Part shown: positions 1-8,673 of the stretch, in pieces
Position numbering within the stretch: position 1 is the first letter of the stretch
Layout of the letters: the number at the start of each line of letters is the position of its first letter
Source: Lutimonas zeaxanthinifaciens
GTDB taxonomy: Bacteria; Bacteroidota; Bacteroidia; Flavobacteriales; Flavobacteriaceae
Assembly: GCF_030503675.1 (NCBI RefSeq)
Contig: NZ_CP129964.1
Span: 2,604,001 to 2,668,000 of the forward strand
Direction: 5' to 3'
DNA: 64,000 nt
Program-made: the position numbers and the translations under genes
Notes under the pieces: generated by a model
What the model saw: the letters and a program-made list of their open reading frames with translations, nothing else
What the model was told of the DNA's origin: nothing
Database searches by the model: none

Positions 1-1906
1 TCCAGACACTTTTAAACTCTGAGGTCTGCTTATTGGTCATTTGTTTATTTCCTTTTTTAAAATTCGCCTTTTTTTCCGGTGGCAACAATCTGGATACAAG
101 ATCAGATCTTCCAACACGTTGAAGAGTATTTCTTATCCATTGCTGATTTTCCCTTTTGTACCAAAAAAAGAATTTGTGCTGCTCCTGTTTTTCCTTCTTT
201 GATTTCGGAACATAGGTCTTCTTCAAGGTGTAAGGATGGTATCCACTGTAGTAAATAACCGTCGCTACTGTCATTGGAGTCGGTGTAAAACCCTGTACCT
301 GTTCCAGTTGAAATCCCATATCCTTGGTTTCAGCCGCCAAATTGGCCATATCTTCAAGTCGACTCTCCGGATGGTTGGAAATGAAATAAGGAATCAACTG
401 AAGATTGAGATTCTTACGCTTATTGATCTTGTCAAATGTCTTTTTAAATTTATGGAAATACGAGAATGACGGTTTTCTCATCAGCTTTAAAACCGGATCA
501 GAAGTGTGTTCAGGAGCTACTTTCAACCTTCCTGAAACATGATTTGTGATCACCTCCTCAGTATAATCATCCAGCTCTTTTGGATCGGTATTCTTGTTGA
601 ATTCAGGAACGAGCATGTCATATCGTATACCACTACCAATAAATGATTTTTTAACTCTTGGGTTTTTATCAATTGCCTGATAGAGATCCGTCATGGGTTT
701 GTGAGAGGTATCCAGATTATGGCATATGACGGGGGATATACAAGAAGGAGCCACACAACTGTCGCATATGCTCTGGACCTTTCCCTTCATTTGATACATG
801 TTGGCCGAAGGTCCGCCTACATCAGAAAGATAACCTTTAAAATCCGGCATTTTACTTACGAGATCAACTTCTTTCAATACCGACTCCTGACTGCGGCTCG
901 CAATAAATTTTCCCTGGTGTGCCGAAATCGTACAAAAGCTACATCCTCCAAAACATCCGCGGTGGGTATTGATGGAAAACTTAATCATTTCATAGGCCGG
1001 GATTGGGCCTCTTTTATCATATTTTGGATGCGGCAATCTCGTAAAAGGCAGGTCATAAGAGGCATCCATTTCCTTCTCGGTCATGGTTGGAAAAACGGGA
1101 TTGATAACGAGCAATCGAGAACCTGTTTTCTGTAAAATCCTTCTACCCTGAATTTTGTTCGACTCCTGCTCTATGATTTTGAAATTCGAGGCAAAGGTTT
1201 TTTTATCCTTTAAACAAGCTTCATGCGAATTAATCTCCACATCTTCCCAATTCTTATTTTTGGGCAAGGTTTCCCATTCCTCCTGTAAAAAGGCCGTTTG
1301 TCTGATGGTTTTTATCGAATCAAAAGGAACTCCTTTTTTGAGCAGGTTTACCAATTCTCTCAGTGGCTGTTCACCCATACCATATACCAGCAGGTCAGCC
1401 TCAGAATCCTCAAGAATATTCGGTTTAAGGGAATCGCTCCAGTAATCGTAATGTGTTACCCGTCTCAGGGAAGCCTCAATTCCTCCGATGACCACAGGCA
1501 CATCCGGAAATTTATCTTTTAAGATTTTACTGTAAACTGTTGTGGCATAATCGGGCCTGAATCCTTTTTCCCCGTTTGGGGTATATGCATCTTTATCCCT
1601 TCTTCTTTTACTGGCCGTATAATTACTGACCATGGAATCCATGGCTCCAGAAGTAACGGCAAAAAACAAGTTAGGTGTACCTAGTTTTTCAAAATCCTGC
1701 AGATTATCATTTACGTTGGGCTGAGGAACGATAGCTACTCTCAATCCGTAACTTTCAAGTATTCTTCCAAGAGCCGCAGGGCCAAATGCCGGATGATCAA
1801 CATATGCATCTCCACTGAATATAATAACATCCAGATCTTCCCATCCCCTTATGTTTACCTCCTTTTTTGTTGTAGGTAACCAATCACTCAACCTGTAATT
1901 TTCCAT
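1..1906 (-). CDS. YgiQ-family radical SAM protein (3' end outside window)
   Basis: The frame is open from an ATG at 1906 to the left edge, giving about 635 codons without a stop; the C-terminus lies outside. Near the N-terminus the translation reads GDAYVDHPAFGP, typical of the YgiQ (UPF0313) family. A radical SAM cluster motif CxxxCxxC is visible at C318, C322 and C325 in the context RGCFGGCSFC. Family members are iron-sulfur radical SAM enzymes of unknown substrate, usually 600-750 residues, so little is missing. The start is well supported because a perfect -7 element (TATCTTTG, minus strand) ends only 4 bases before the ATG, implying a leaderless or nearly leaderless mRNA. It is separated from the upstream M20 peptidase gene by 29 bases and seems to have its own promoter. 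Confidence 0.9.
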   Translation of the reverse strand, partial: MENYRLSDWLPTTKKEVNIRGWEDLDVIIFSGDAYVDHPAFGPAALGRILESYGLRVAIVPQPNVNDNLQDFEKLGTPNLFFAVTSGAMDSMVSNYTASKRRRDKDAYTPNGEKGFRPDYATTVYSKILKDKFPDVPVVIGGIEASLRRVTHYDYWSDSLKPNILEDSEADLLVYGMGEQPLRELVNLLKKGVPFDSIKTIRQTAFLQEEWETLPKNKNWEDVEINSHEACLKDKKTFASNFKIIEQESNKIQGRRILQKTGSRLLVINPVFPTMTEKEMDASYDLPFTRLPHPKYDKRGPIPAYEMIKFSINTHRGCFGGCSFCTISAHQGKFIASRSQESVLKEVDLVSKMPDFKGYLSDVGGPSANMYQMKGKVQSICDSCVAPSCISPVICHNLDTSHKPMTDLYQAIDKNPRVKKSFIGSGIRYDMLVPEFNKNTDPKELDDYTEEVITNHVSGRLKVAPEHTSDPVLKLMRKPSFSYFHKFKKTFDKINKRKNLNLQLIPYFISNHPESRLEDMANLAAETKDMGFQLEQVQGFTPTPMTVATVIYYSGYHPYTLKKTYVPKSKKEKQEQHKFFFWYKRENQQWIRNTLQRVGRSDLVSRLLPPEKKANFKKGNKQMTNKQTSEFKSVW

Positions 1907-1910
1907 TTTG

Positions 1911-1918
1911 CAAAGATA
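1911..1918 (-). promoter_or_regulatory. -7 element TATCTTTG of the YgiQ-family gene
   Basis: Minus strand TATCTTTG matches the Bacteroidota consensus TAnnTTTG exactly. Only CAAA separates it from the ATG at 1906, so transcription would begin at or within a few bases of the start codon. No clear -33 TTG is seen. Confidence 0.6.
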
Positions 1919-1935
1919 GCGCTAATAAAATAATT

Positions 1936-3402
1936 CTATTGATCACTGTTTTTGATCAGCTGCACATAGAACCTGACAGCGTTTTCAAACTCTTCAACAG
2001 CTACTCTTTCGTTGAGTCCGTGAAACGCTTTAATGTTTGATTTAGTGATCTTTATGGGAAGGAAACGATAAATGTTTTCAGAAATATCATTAAAATGCCT
2101 GGCGTCTGTTGCACCGACTACCAAGTATGGGCTCACAATGGTTTCAGGATAGATTTCGGCAATCGATTTGTGCAAGGTTTGAAAACCAAATGCTTCTGTA
2201 GAGGATACTTTTGAAGGCTCTGTATTAAATCCCGATTCTTTAACTGAAACTCTTTCATCCTCAATCGTCTTCTTGACATGACTTATTACCTCCTCGATAC
2301 TGGAACCTGAAATAATTCTAAAATTTACCGTTGCCTTTGCACTTAACGGAATGATGTTATCCTTTACCCCGCTATTAAATATGGTAGGTGCCGTTGTTGT
2401 ACGTATCAACGCATTTCCAGAAGAGGAAGCTTCATAACTTTTAAGTATCAATGGTTCAAATAAATTTGCATTTGCAAAAGCCATTTTATTGAAAAAAGGC
2501 ATCTCCGGCCCGAGATATTCAACGAAACCTTCAATTGGTTTGCTGATACCCGCAGGAAATGGGTTTGTCTTTAATTTGGATATTGCCGTGGACATAACGT
2601 CAATCGCTGTTTCCTTTCCGGGCATTGAAGAGTGTCCTCCTTCCAGTTCGACCTCAAGCTCAATGGATACGGATCCTTTTTCAGCTATTCCGATCAATGC
2701 TACATTCTGGTTCATCCCTGGTATCATACCCTGCGTAATTGATCCTCCTTCGTCTAAAACAAATTCCGCCTCAACCCCCTTTTCGATCAGATAATCGGCT
2801 ATTGCCCTTGCTCCTTTGTTTCCTCCGATTTCTTCATCGTGTCCGATGGCGATATAAATATCTCTTTTCGGTTGAAAATTTTGGCTTAACAATAACTCTA
2901 CAGACTCCAATATACCAATGACTCCTATCTTGTCATCGATACTGCCTCTGCCCCATAAAGTATCCTTAATGATCTTTCCCTCAAATGGAGGTTGCTTCCA
3001 GTATTTCAAATTGTCCGGGATTACAGGCACTACATCAAGGTGCCCCATCAACACGATAGGCTTTTTTTGAGGCTGAGTACCTTTCCAAAGGTACAAGTGA
3101 CTGAAATTGTTAAAGACATTATGCTCAAGTAGCGAATCAATAAGCGGATAGCTTTTTCTTAAATATTCGTTGAATCTGATAAATTGCAGAGAATCAAAGT
3201 CTGATGGGTCTTCAGGAGAAACAGTCTGTATTTGGATTGCCTGAGCAAAACGATCTATTGCCGCGCCATTGATCTGAATTATTTCCACCTGATCAATACT
3301 TAACTGCTTTGATCTGAGCGAAAAGGTATTGATCAAAATATAAGCGACCAATAAAGATAAAAGTGAAAATATAATATAAACGAGAACTCTATTTTTTTTC
3401 AT
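1936..3402 (-). CDS. M20 family peptidase, PM20D1/Gly-Xaa carboxypeptidase-like, membrane-anchored
   Basis: Zinc-dependent M20 amidohydrolase/peptidase of 488 residues. Metal and catalytic motifs are GHLDVVP (His121, Asp123), GRGSIDDK (Asp156/157) and GHDEEIGG (Glu190/191). The spacing and wording of these motifs resemble the PM20D1 / carboxypeptidase S branch, which in animals hydrolyses and makes N-fatty-acyl amino acids. The N-terminus from ATG 3402 is a short basic stretch followed by one hydrophobic segment (about residues 5-25), so it is probably anchored in the inner membrane facing the periplasm. An in-frame start at 3489 would overlap the upstream gene by 80 bases and place 29 non-conserved residues before the anchor; 3402 leaves a 7-base gap and is preferred. 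Last gene of the 8547-to-1936 operon. Confidence 0.85.
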   Translation of the reverse strand: MKKNRVLVYIIFSLLSLLVAYILINTFSLRSKQLSIDQVEIIQINGAAIDRFAQAIQIQTVSPEDPSDFDSLQFIRFNEYLRKSYPLIDSLLEHNVFNNFSHLYLWKGTQPQKKPIVLMGHLDVVPVIPDNLKYWKQPPFEGKIIKDTLWGRGSIDDKIGVIGILESVELLLSQNFQPKRDIYIAIGHDEEIGGNKGARAIADYLIEKGVEAEFVLDEGGSITQGMIPGMNQNVALIGIAEKGSVSIELEVELEGGHSSMPGKETAIDVMSTAISKLKTNPFPAGISKPIEGFVEYLGPEMPFFNKMAFANANLFEPLILKSYEASSSGNALIRTTTAPTIFNSGVKDNIIPLSAKATVNFRIISGSSIEEVISHVKKTIEDERVSVKESGFNTEPSKVSSTEAFGFQTLHKSIAEIYPETIVSPYLVVGATDARHFNDISENIYRFLPIKITKSNIKAFHGLNERVAVEEFENAVRFYVQLIKNSDQ

Positions 3403-3409
3403 ATGTTTT

Positions 3410-4573
3410 TTAAAAGGACCATTTGAATCTGACAAATATAGCGGTTCCTGTATTAACCAGGGCATTGCCGTCTGAATCCTCAACTTCATCCATGCTATAA
3501 TACTGTCCTATTCCTGCAAGTTCCATGGAATTTGAAATGGAATAGGTCAGGGTGGGGCCAACATACAAAAAGCTGCCCTCGGGCCCGTACATACCGGCAA
3601 GCATAACACGGAACAAAGGACTTACATCATAAGCTCCGCTCCCAAAAAAAGCCAGCCTGGTTGGAAAGAGGTTTTTCGGACTTAGGTCGAGAAATATAAT
3701 ATCAGCAATTCCACTTTCAAAATTTTCTGCTCCAAACCCATTGTAGAGCGTTTCAAATTGAAGGTTTAAAGAACTTTTAAAGGTATAGTCATAATGAATC
3801 GTGGCCGTGGCTTTGCCCCCTTCATTATCGTCTTCCATGGGGTGAAAATAAGTAAATTCCCCGCTAAATCCTCCGCCTGCAATACTTCCCGAGAATCCAC
3901 CTCCAAGAATATAATCGGTCTGGGTGTACATTCCTCCCAAAAACTGGATATCATACCCTCTGGTGTTGAATCGGTAAAGCAATACAGAGGTCAGTTCGCT
4001 TTCTGAATTTAGGGAGGTAGATAATTCGAGTTTACTGGATTCTCCTAAATAATATTGTAATCGAAGTGCGTCGCTGCCCGGTTTTTCCTCATAATCAAAA
4101 TCAAAGTAAGAGTAGGTATTAAAAAGGTCATTCGGATTCCAGACAAAAGTTTGTCCCCAGTTAATTCGCTGCCTGCCCAGGGTGATCTGAAAGTTACCGG
4201 CCGTATAATCCAGCATAAATCGATCGAGTTGTGACAAGCCGATCCAGGAAGTATTATCCGCCCATACCCATGACAGATCCAAATAACCAAAATCACGACT
4301 GACATAGTCTGCATATCCGGGGATAAGCGTGACATTGTTTCCAATGATTATTCTGTTTCTTAGGCCCGCGGTAAACGTAAAATTATCACTGATATACCAA
4401 TTGATGTCAAAGCGGTTATGTATCAGGTTTTCTATGGCTATTTCTCCGTCATCCCCAATGGTCTGCATTGTTGTCATTCCCTTTACATAGCCCTTCATCA
4501 TCCAATTCTCCTGTGCAAAAACAGAATATATGGAGCAAAAGAAAATAAGGACAAGAAAATGATATTTTAACAT
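3410..4573 (-). CDS. Outer-membrane beta-barrel protein, porin-like
   Basis: 387 residues. A clear signal peptide (hydrophobic core, then VFAQ-E cleavage site near residue 20) is followed by alternating hydrophobic/polar strands with frequent aromatic residues. The protein ends in VRFKWSF; a terminal Phe is characteristic of outer-membrane barrels inserted by BamA. Motifs such as LGRQRINWGQTFVWNPNDLF recall the DUF1302-type barrels that accompany lipid transporters in Gram-negative bacteria, but I assign that family only tentatively. It lies 35 bases after the ABC ATPase gene and 7 bases before the M20 peptidase gene. Inferred role: outer-membrane end of the exporter encoded by this operon. 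Confidence 0.75.
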   Translation of the reverse strand: MLKYHFLVLIFFCSIYSVFAQENWMMKGYVKGMTTMQTIGDDGEIAIENLIHNRFDINWYISDNFTFTAGLRNRIIIGNNVTLIPGYADYVSRDFGYLDLSWVWADNTSWIGLSQLDRFMLDYTAGNFQITLGRQRINWGQTFVWNPNDLFNTYSYFDFDYEEKPGSDALRLQYYLGESSKLELSTSLNSESELTSVLLYRFNTRGYDIQFLGGMYTQTDYILGGGFSGSIAGGGFSGEFTYFHPMEDDNEGGKATATIHYDYTFKSSLNLQFETLYNGFGAENFESGIADIIFLDLSPKNLFPTRLAFFGSGAYDVSPLFRVMLAGMYGPEGSFLYVGPTLTYSISNSMELAGIGQYYSMDEVEDSDGNALVNTGTAIFVRFKWSF

Positions 4574-4608
4574 ACCTGAATTTTTGACTAACAGACCCTC
4601 TCAGAAAC

Positions 4609-5295
4609 TTATTCTTTTCCGGTATCTGAAAAAACTTTGCCATCAACAAGTGTTATCACACGCCTTGCTTTATCCATCACACGCTGATCATGCGTGGCAA
4701 AAATAAATGTGATATTCTCCTCTTTGTTCAGCTTTTCCATGATGTCGAGTAATTGAGTTGTCGCCTTTGAATCAAGATTGGCTGTAGGTTCATCAGCCAG
4801 GATAAATTTAGGCTTGGAGGCCAAAGCCCTGGCCACCGCAACACGCTGCTGCTGACCTCCTGACAATTGATTTGGCTTACTGTTCAATTTATCTCCCAAC
4901 CCAACGGATTCCAATAAGGCGATGGTTCTTTCATCCATGTTTTTCCGGTCCCAATTCTGCAATTGCATGATAAACTCGACGTTTTCCTTAGCTGTAAGGA
5001 CAGGAATCAGGTTATAGGCCTGAAATACAAATCCGATATTTTTCAATCTGAAATCAATCAGCTCACTGGATGATAATTCAGACATCTTACTTCCCCCGAT
5101 CAATACGCTTCCTGATGTTGGTTTTTCCAGCCCCCCGATCATATTCATCAAGGTGGTTTTCCCACAACCAGAGGGACCCACAATGGCAGTAAATTCTCCT
5201 TCTTCAAAATTAAGGTCAATGCCATTTACGGCGTGTACAGGAACTTCCGTATCATGATAGGTTTTTGTTAATTTTTTAATTTGAATTATGCTCAT
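4609..5295 (-). CDS. ABC transporter ATP-binding protein, LolD/MacB type
   Basis: 228 residues, the normal length for a stand-alone LolD/MacB-type ATPase. Walker A is GPSGCGKT (about 40-47), the signature LSGGQQQR (144-151), and Walker B FILADEP (about 164-170) followed by TANLD; the H-loop ATHD is near the C-terminus. It energises the two FtsX-type permeases encoded just upstream (23-base gap). This class acts on substrates in the outer leaflet of the inner membrane or the periplasm (lipoproteins, lipids, peptides) by mechanotransmission. Downstream it is followed by the beta-barrel gene. Confidence 0.92.
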   Translation of the reverse strand: MSIIQIKKLTKTYHDTEVPVHAVNGIDLNFEEGEFTAIVGPSGCGKTTLMNMIGGLEKPTSGSVLIGGSKMSELSSSELIDFRLKNIGFVFQAYNLIPVLTAKENVEFIMQLQNWDRKNMDERTIALLESVGLGDKLNSKPNQLSGGQQQRVAVARALASKPKFILADEPTANLDSKATTQLLDIMEKLNKEENITFIFATHDQRVMDKARRVITLVDGKVFSDTGKE

Positions 5296-5318
5296 ATACT
5301 TCCTCTTGAACTAATTAA

Positions 5319-6545
5319 TTATATCGACCGGATCGCCTCTGCCGGGTGAAGCTTTAATGCTTTTATCGCAGGATAAATTGATGCGATTACGGCAGTAACG
5401 ACAACTAAAATTGTTATTTGTATATATCTGTAACCCTCCAGCATTGGGTAGGTAATTGCGGCATAGCCCACAGACTCCATTCCCTCTCCAACAAATGAAA
5501 GGTCTATCCCGGACTTATTGTAATAATTGATAACAATCATGCTTATCAATTCGCCGACGATGCCTCCTACCAATGCCAGAAATATCGTTTCAAGCATGAT
5601 CATCATAAATACCCTTTTCCGGGTCATCCCGATTGCCATAAGCATTCCTAATTCTTTAGTTCTTTCAAGAACTACCATAAGCATTGTATTTACGATTCCA
5701 AAACCAAGGGCACCCAGAATAATGACCATAAATAATCCCATCATGGTATCCATATAGCCCGACATCAGGCTTAAATAAGGAGAGAGCTCTGCCCAGTCTT
5801 CCACTTTAGCATCAGGAAATTTTGACTGTAAATCGGTTACCATAAATTCCGCCTGTTCAAAATCATCCAGAACCGTTACAATTTCATGCGCCTGATCTTC
5901 AGGAATCTCCAAAACGCGCGCAAGATCCTCATTCCGAACAAAGACGTGCATTTTATCCCAAGGATTATTATCCGTTTTATACAGGCCTACAACTTTAAAG
6001 GCCGCTCCGGTTATTTCCCCGTTATAATCCTGAAAGGTCAGTACAATTTTTGATTTGAGTTTGGCCTTCAATTCAGCTGCCAGAGCTTTGGAAATAACAA
6101 TTGAATTTTTCTTTTTTAAATCAAAAAAAGTCCCGGATGAAGAATCAATTCTTTGATAAATATTAAAAACTTCCTTTTCCTCCTTAGGGTCGACACCAAC
6201 AATGCTCACACCCATATTTTTGTTTGCTGTGGCTGACATTCCTGTAACTAAAATTCTTTTGGTCACTGCCCTGACTCCAGGATAATCGCTTAATTCATTT
6301 AATTTAGCCTCAACTTCTGTAATGGTTTTCTTTACATCCTTATTTTCAGCATAATCTGGATGGTGTATCTGCATATGCCCGGTTTCATATACAAAGGTGT
6401 TTTCGACTCGTTGCTTGGCCATTCCGTTCATCCAGGCACTTGAAAACAGTCCTCCGAGCAAACCTGAGGCGATCGCAAAAATCACAACGGAACTTCTCAT
6501 TTTGCTTCTCCAGATACTACGCCATGCAATTTTAGTCAATACCAT
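5319..6545 (-). CDS. FtsX-family ABC permease (LolC/E- or MacB-like), second of a pair
   Basis: 408 residues in the MacB/LolC topology: N-terminal membrane helix (about 20-45), a large periplasmic MacB_PCD domain (about 45-260), then three C-terminal helices (about 270-295, 315-345, 370-395). The FtsX-type signature region contains ERTKELGMLMAIGM, including the coupling helix. It pairs with the neighbouring permease, 4 bases away, presumably as a heterodimer. The specificity (lipoprotein, lipid, peptide) cannot be read from the sequence. Confidence 0.88.
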   Translation of the reverse strand: MVLTKIAWRSIWRSKMRSSVVIFAIASGLLGGLFSSAWMNGMAKQRVENTFVYETGHMQIHHPDYAENKDVKKTITEVEAKLNELSDYPGVRAVTKRILVTGMSATANKNMGVSIVGVDPKEEKEVFNIYQRIDSSSGTFFDLKKKNSIVISKALAAELKAKLKSKIVLTFQDYNGEITGAAFKVVGLYKTDNNPWDKMHVFVRNEDLARVLEIPEDQAHEIVTVLDDFEQAEFMVTDLQSKFPDAKVEDWAELSPYLSLMSGYMDTMMGLFMVIILGALGFGIVNTMLMVVLERTKELGMLMAIGMTRKRVFMMIMLETIFLALVGGIVGELISMIVINYYNKSGIDLSFVGEGMESVGYAAITYPMLEGYRYIQITILVVVTAVIASIYPAIKALKLHPAEAIRSI

Positions 6546-6549
6546 ATTC

Positions 6550-7773
6550 TTAAGATCTTAAACCATTGACCACATCCAGTTTCAATATTTTAATCGTTGG
6601 ATATGACATCGCTATTAAACTCAAAATACTTATCGCTATACCCTGAAAGACAAAGATGCTTGGCTCAATGCTCATAGGCATAACAGGTTCAAAATTAAAA
6701 TCCTGCATCACTTCAACCGCATCACCCGAAAATTCAATGGGATTATAATAGAAATAAAACATCACGGGCAAACTGATTATTATTCCGGCCAAAACAGCAA
6801 GTGCTGTCAAAAAGAAAAGCTCCACTACCACTACGGTAGCCAGTTTGACCCTTTGCATGCCCACCGATATCATGACCGAAAATTCTCGTATTCTTTCATT
6901 GGTCATCATTAAAACGGTTCCAAAAATTCCGAAAGCAATGACCATGTATAGAATTGCTATCATGATTACACCTCCTGCATTGTCCGTTTCGATCATCTGC
7001 AAAAGTTCTTTATTCATAGCCTGCCACCCCATGACACTGTAATGATCCTGGTCAATTTTGGAACTCACCATAGATGCTACTTCCTCTACCTGATCCATAT
7101 CATAGAGATCAAAGATCAGGGAAGTAAATCGATCATAGGCGGAAAAAAGGTTTTGAGCCTCAAGCAGGGGCAAATAGGCCGTACTTCGGTTCATTTCGGG
7201 AGTAGGCAGTTTTAATATCCCTTTGACAGGGTACAGACCTGCAGCAGTGGCTCCGTGATAACCTGAAGAGAATAAGATCAAAGTATCGTTGACTTTAATT
7301 CCGAGGAATTTTGCCAATCCTTCTGCTACCAGGATACTCTTGTCATTCTGTTCTATAAATTGGCCTTCCTGCAAATATGATTTTACCTGAGTCATCTCAT
7401 CCTCCTGGTCAGGATCTATTCCCATCACGGCTATACCCTTGGTTGACTCCCCTGAAGATGCCAGGGCAAATGATTCCAGTCTTGGAAAAACGACCCGAAC
7501 CCTGCTGTCTTCTCTAAATTCTTGAACAAGGTCAGGATCAATGTCCATGGTATTATTAATATTTTTATCGTCCCAATAGTCTTTGTTTTGTATCTGCAGA
7601 TAGCCCGAATAGGATTCCACCGCGTTCTCCTTCATTTTTGCATAAGATCCTTTTTGAAAACCTCTCATGATGATTGCAAAAAACAAGGCGAACATAATTG
7701 AAGCCACTGTGATCAGTGTCCTTCTCTTATTTCTCCAGATATTTCTCCAGGCTATTTTAACAATGGTTTTCAT
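6550..7773 (-). CDS. FtsX-family ABC permease (LolC/E- or MacB-like), first of a pair
   Basis: 407 residues with the same layout as its neighbour: N-terminal helix (about 18-40), periplasmic domain, and three C-terminal helices, with coupling-helix text NERIREFSVMISVGM. The two permeases are clearly diverged, which supports a LolC/LolE-like heterodimer rather than a recent duplication. It follows the LolA-like gene by 12 bases. Together with 5319-6545 and the ATPase it forms a complete type VII ABC transporter. Confidence 0.88.
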   Translation of the reverse strand: MKTIVKIAWRNIWRNKRRTLITVASIMFALFFAIIMRGFQKGSYAKMKENAVESYSGYLQIQNKDYWDDKNINNTMDIDPDLVQEFREDSRVRVVFPRLESFALASSGESTKGIAVMGIDPDQEDEMTQVKSYLQEGQFIEQNDKSILVAEGLAKFLGIKVNDTLILFSSGYHGATAAGLYPVKGILKLPTPEMNRSTAYLPLLEAQNLFSAYDRFTSLIFDLYDMDQVEEVASMVSSKIDQDHYSVMGWQAMNKELLQMIETDNAGGVIMIAILYMVIAFGIFGTVLMMTNERIREFSVMISVGMQRVKLATVVVVELFFLTALAVLAGIIISLPVMFYFYYNPIEFSGDAVEVMQDFNFEPVMPMSIEPSIFVFQGIAISILSLIAMSYPTIKILKLDVVNGLRS

Positions 7774-7785
7774 CAGAATGCAATT

Positions 7786-8547
7786 TTATCGGATTCGCTT
7801 CATATTTTGCTGAGAAAAATAAGAATCATCGATCTCAATATCGAACTCAATTTCCTTCAAAAATAAAACCGTTTTCTTTCCCTCCTCCCCTGCGGGAACG
7901 ATCTCAATTCTCGTAGGTATCAAACGTCCGTCCATCTTTTTAAAATCATAACCAAAATCGCTTTTTACCAGTTCCTCATCTTCATCAAAATATTCTGATT
8001 TAATTTGAATGAACTCATCTTTGGTGATCCATTTATACACTTTCCCCCAGATAACCGCGGCTTCTTCCTTGGGTTGCATTTCAATTTTATAACAGCTCAG
8101 TCCTTCAACTTCCTCTTCCCCCTCCAGGCTATGGTTGTAATCCACCACGATGGAGCTTTCTTTCAAAATATCATCATTGGTGTAATCTGACCCCATCCAT
8201 CCCTGTGACATCATCGACGCAGGAATTTTTATCATTCTTCCAATGGAAGGCATCCAGTTCCACATTTCAGTTTTCCGCTTCATAAAAACCTGTCCTTTAT
8301 CACGGGCAGGAGACGTTATATATGTCATGGAATAATCAAGGCCATTAGCCCAGGATTTCATAGCGATATCTCTCTGCCAGGTTGGCCTGATGATTTGCAT
8401 TTCCATAACAGATTTATTCGTCTTCCCTCTTATTTTTTCATCGGCCTTTTCTATTATTTCTTTCGCGGTTAATGTTTCTTGGGCATAAAGTGCTGATTCA
8501 CCCACCACAAAAATCATTATAAAGGCAAATAAGTGCGTAAATTTCAT
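7786..8547 (-). CDS. LolA-like periplasmic protein (outer membrane lipoprotein-sorting protein family)
   Basis: 253 residues with a signal peptide ending near residue 22 (ALYAQ-E). The sequence fits the LolA-like fold family often annotated as outer membrane lipoprotein-sorting protein: an N-terminal helix (LTAKEIIEKADEKIRG), repeated amphipathic strands, the phrase WNWMPSIGRMIKIP in the middle, and a C-terminal part reading the state of a bound ligand (SDFGYDFKKMDGRLIPTRIEI). LolA-fold proteins shield acyl chains in a hydrophobic half-barrel during periplasmic transit. First gene of the operon; inferred to be the carrier between the ABC permeases and the outer-membrane barrel. Confidence 0.82.
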   Translation of the reverse strand: MKFTHLFAFIMIFVVGESALYAQETLTAKEIIEKADEKIRGKTNKSVMEMQIIRPTWQRDIAMKSWANGLDYSMTYITSPARDKGQVFMKRKTEMWNWMPSIGRMIKIPASMMSQGWMGSDYTNDDILKESSIVVDYNHSLEGEEEVEGLSCYKIEMQPKEEAAVIWGKVYKWITKDEFIQIKSEYFDEDEELVKSDFGYDFKKMDGRLIPTRIEIVPAGEEGKKTVLFLKEIEFDIEIDDSYFSQQNMKRIR

Positions 8548-8673
8548 AGATTTGAATTCAGAGATAATTCCTATAAATTTAACCCTTTTACTTATAAAAT
8601 TGAGCAGAATTACAATTATTCTTTATGTTTCAATTGGATTGAATTCTTGCTACCAAATCTTGATTTTATAGCA

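Noticed and set aside
236-1522. Several plus-strand open frames opposite the YgiQ-type gene
   Set aside because: They overlap each other and the clearly homologous minus-strand radical SAM gene; none has a recognisable domain.
1917-1924. 8-base palindrome TAGCGCTA near the YgiQ-type start, also at 49077-49084 at the bioF start, as a shared operator
   Set aside because: An 8-base palindrome occurring twice in 64 kb is not rare enough, and the two genes share no known regulation.
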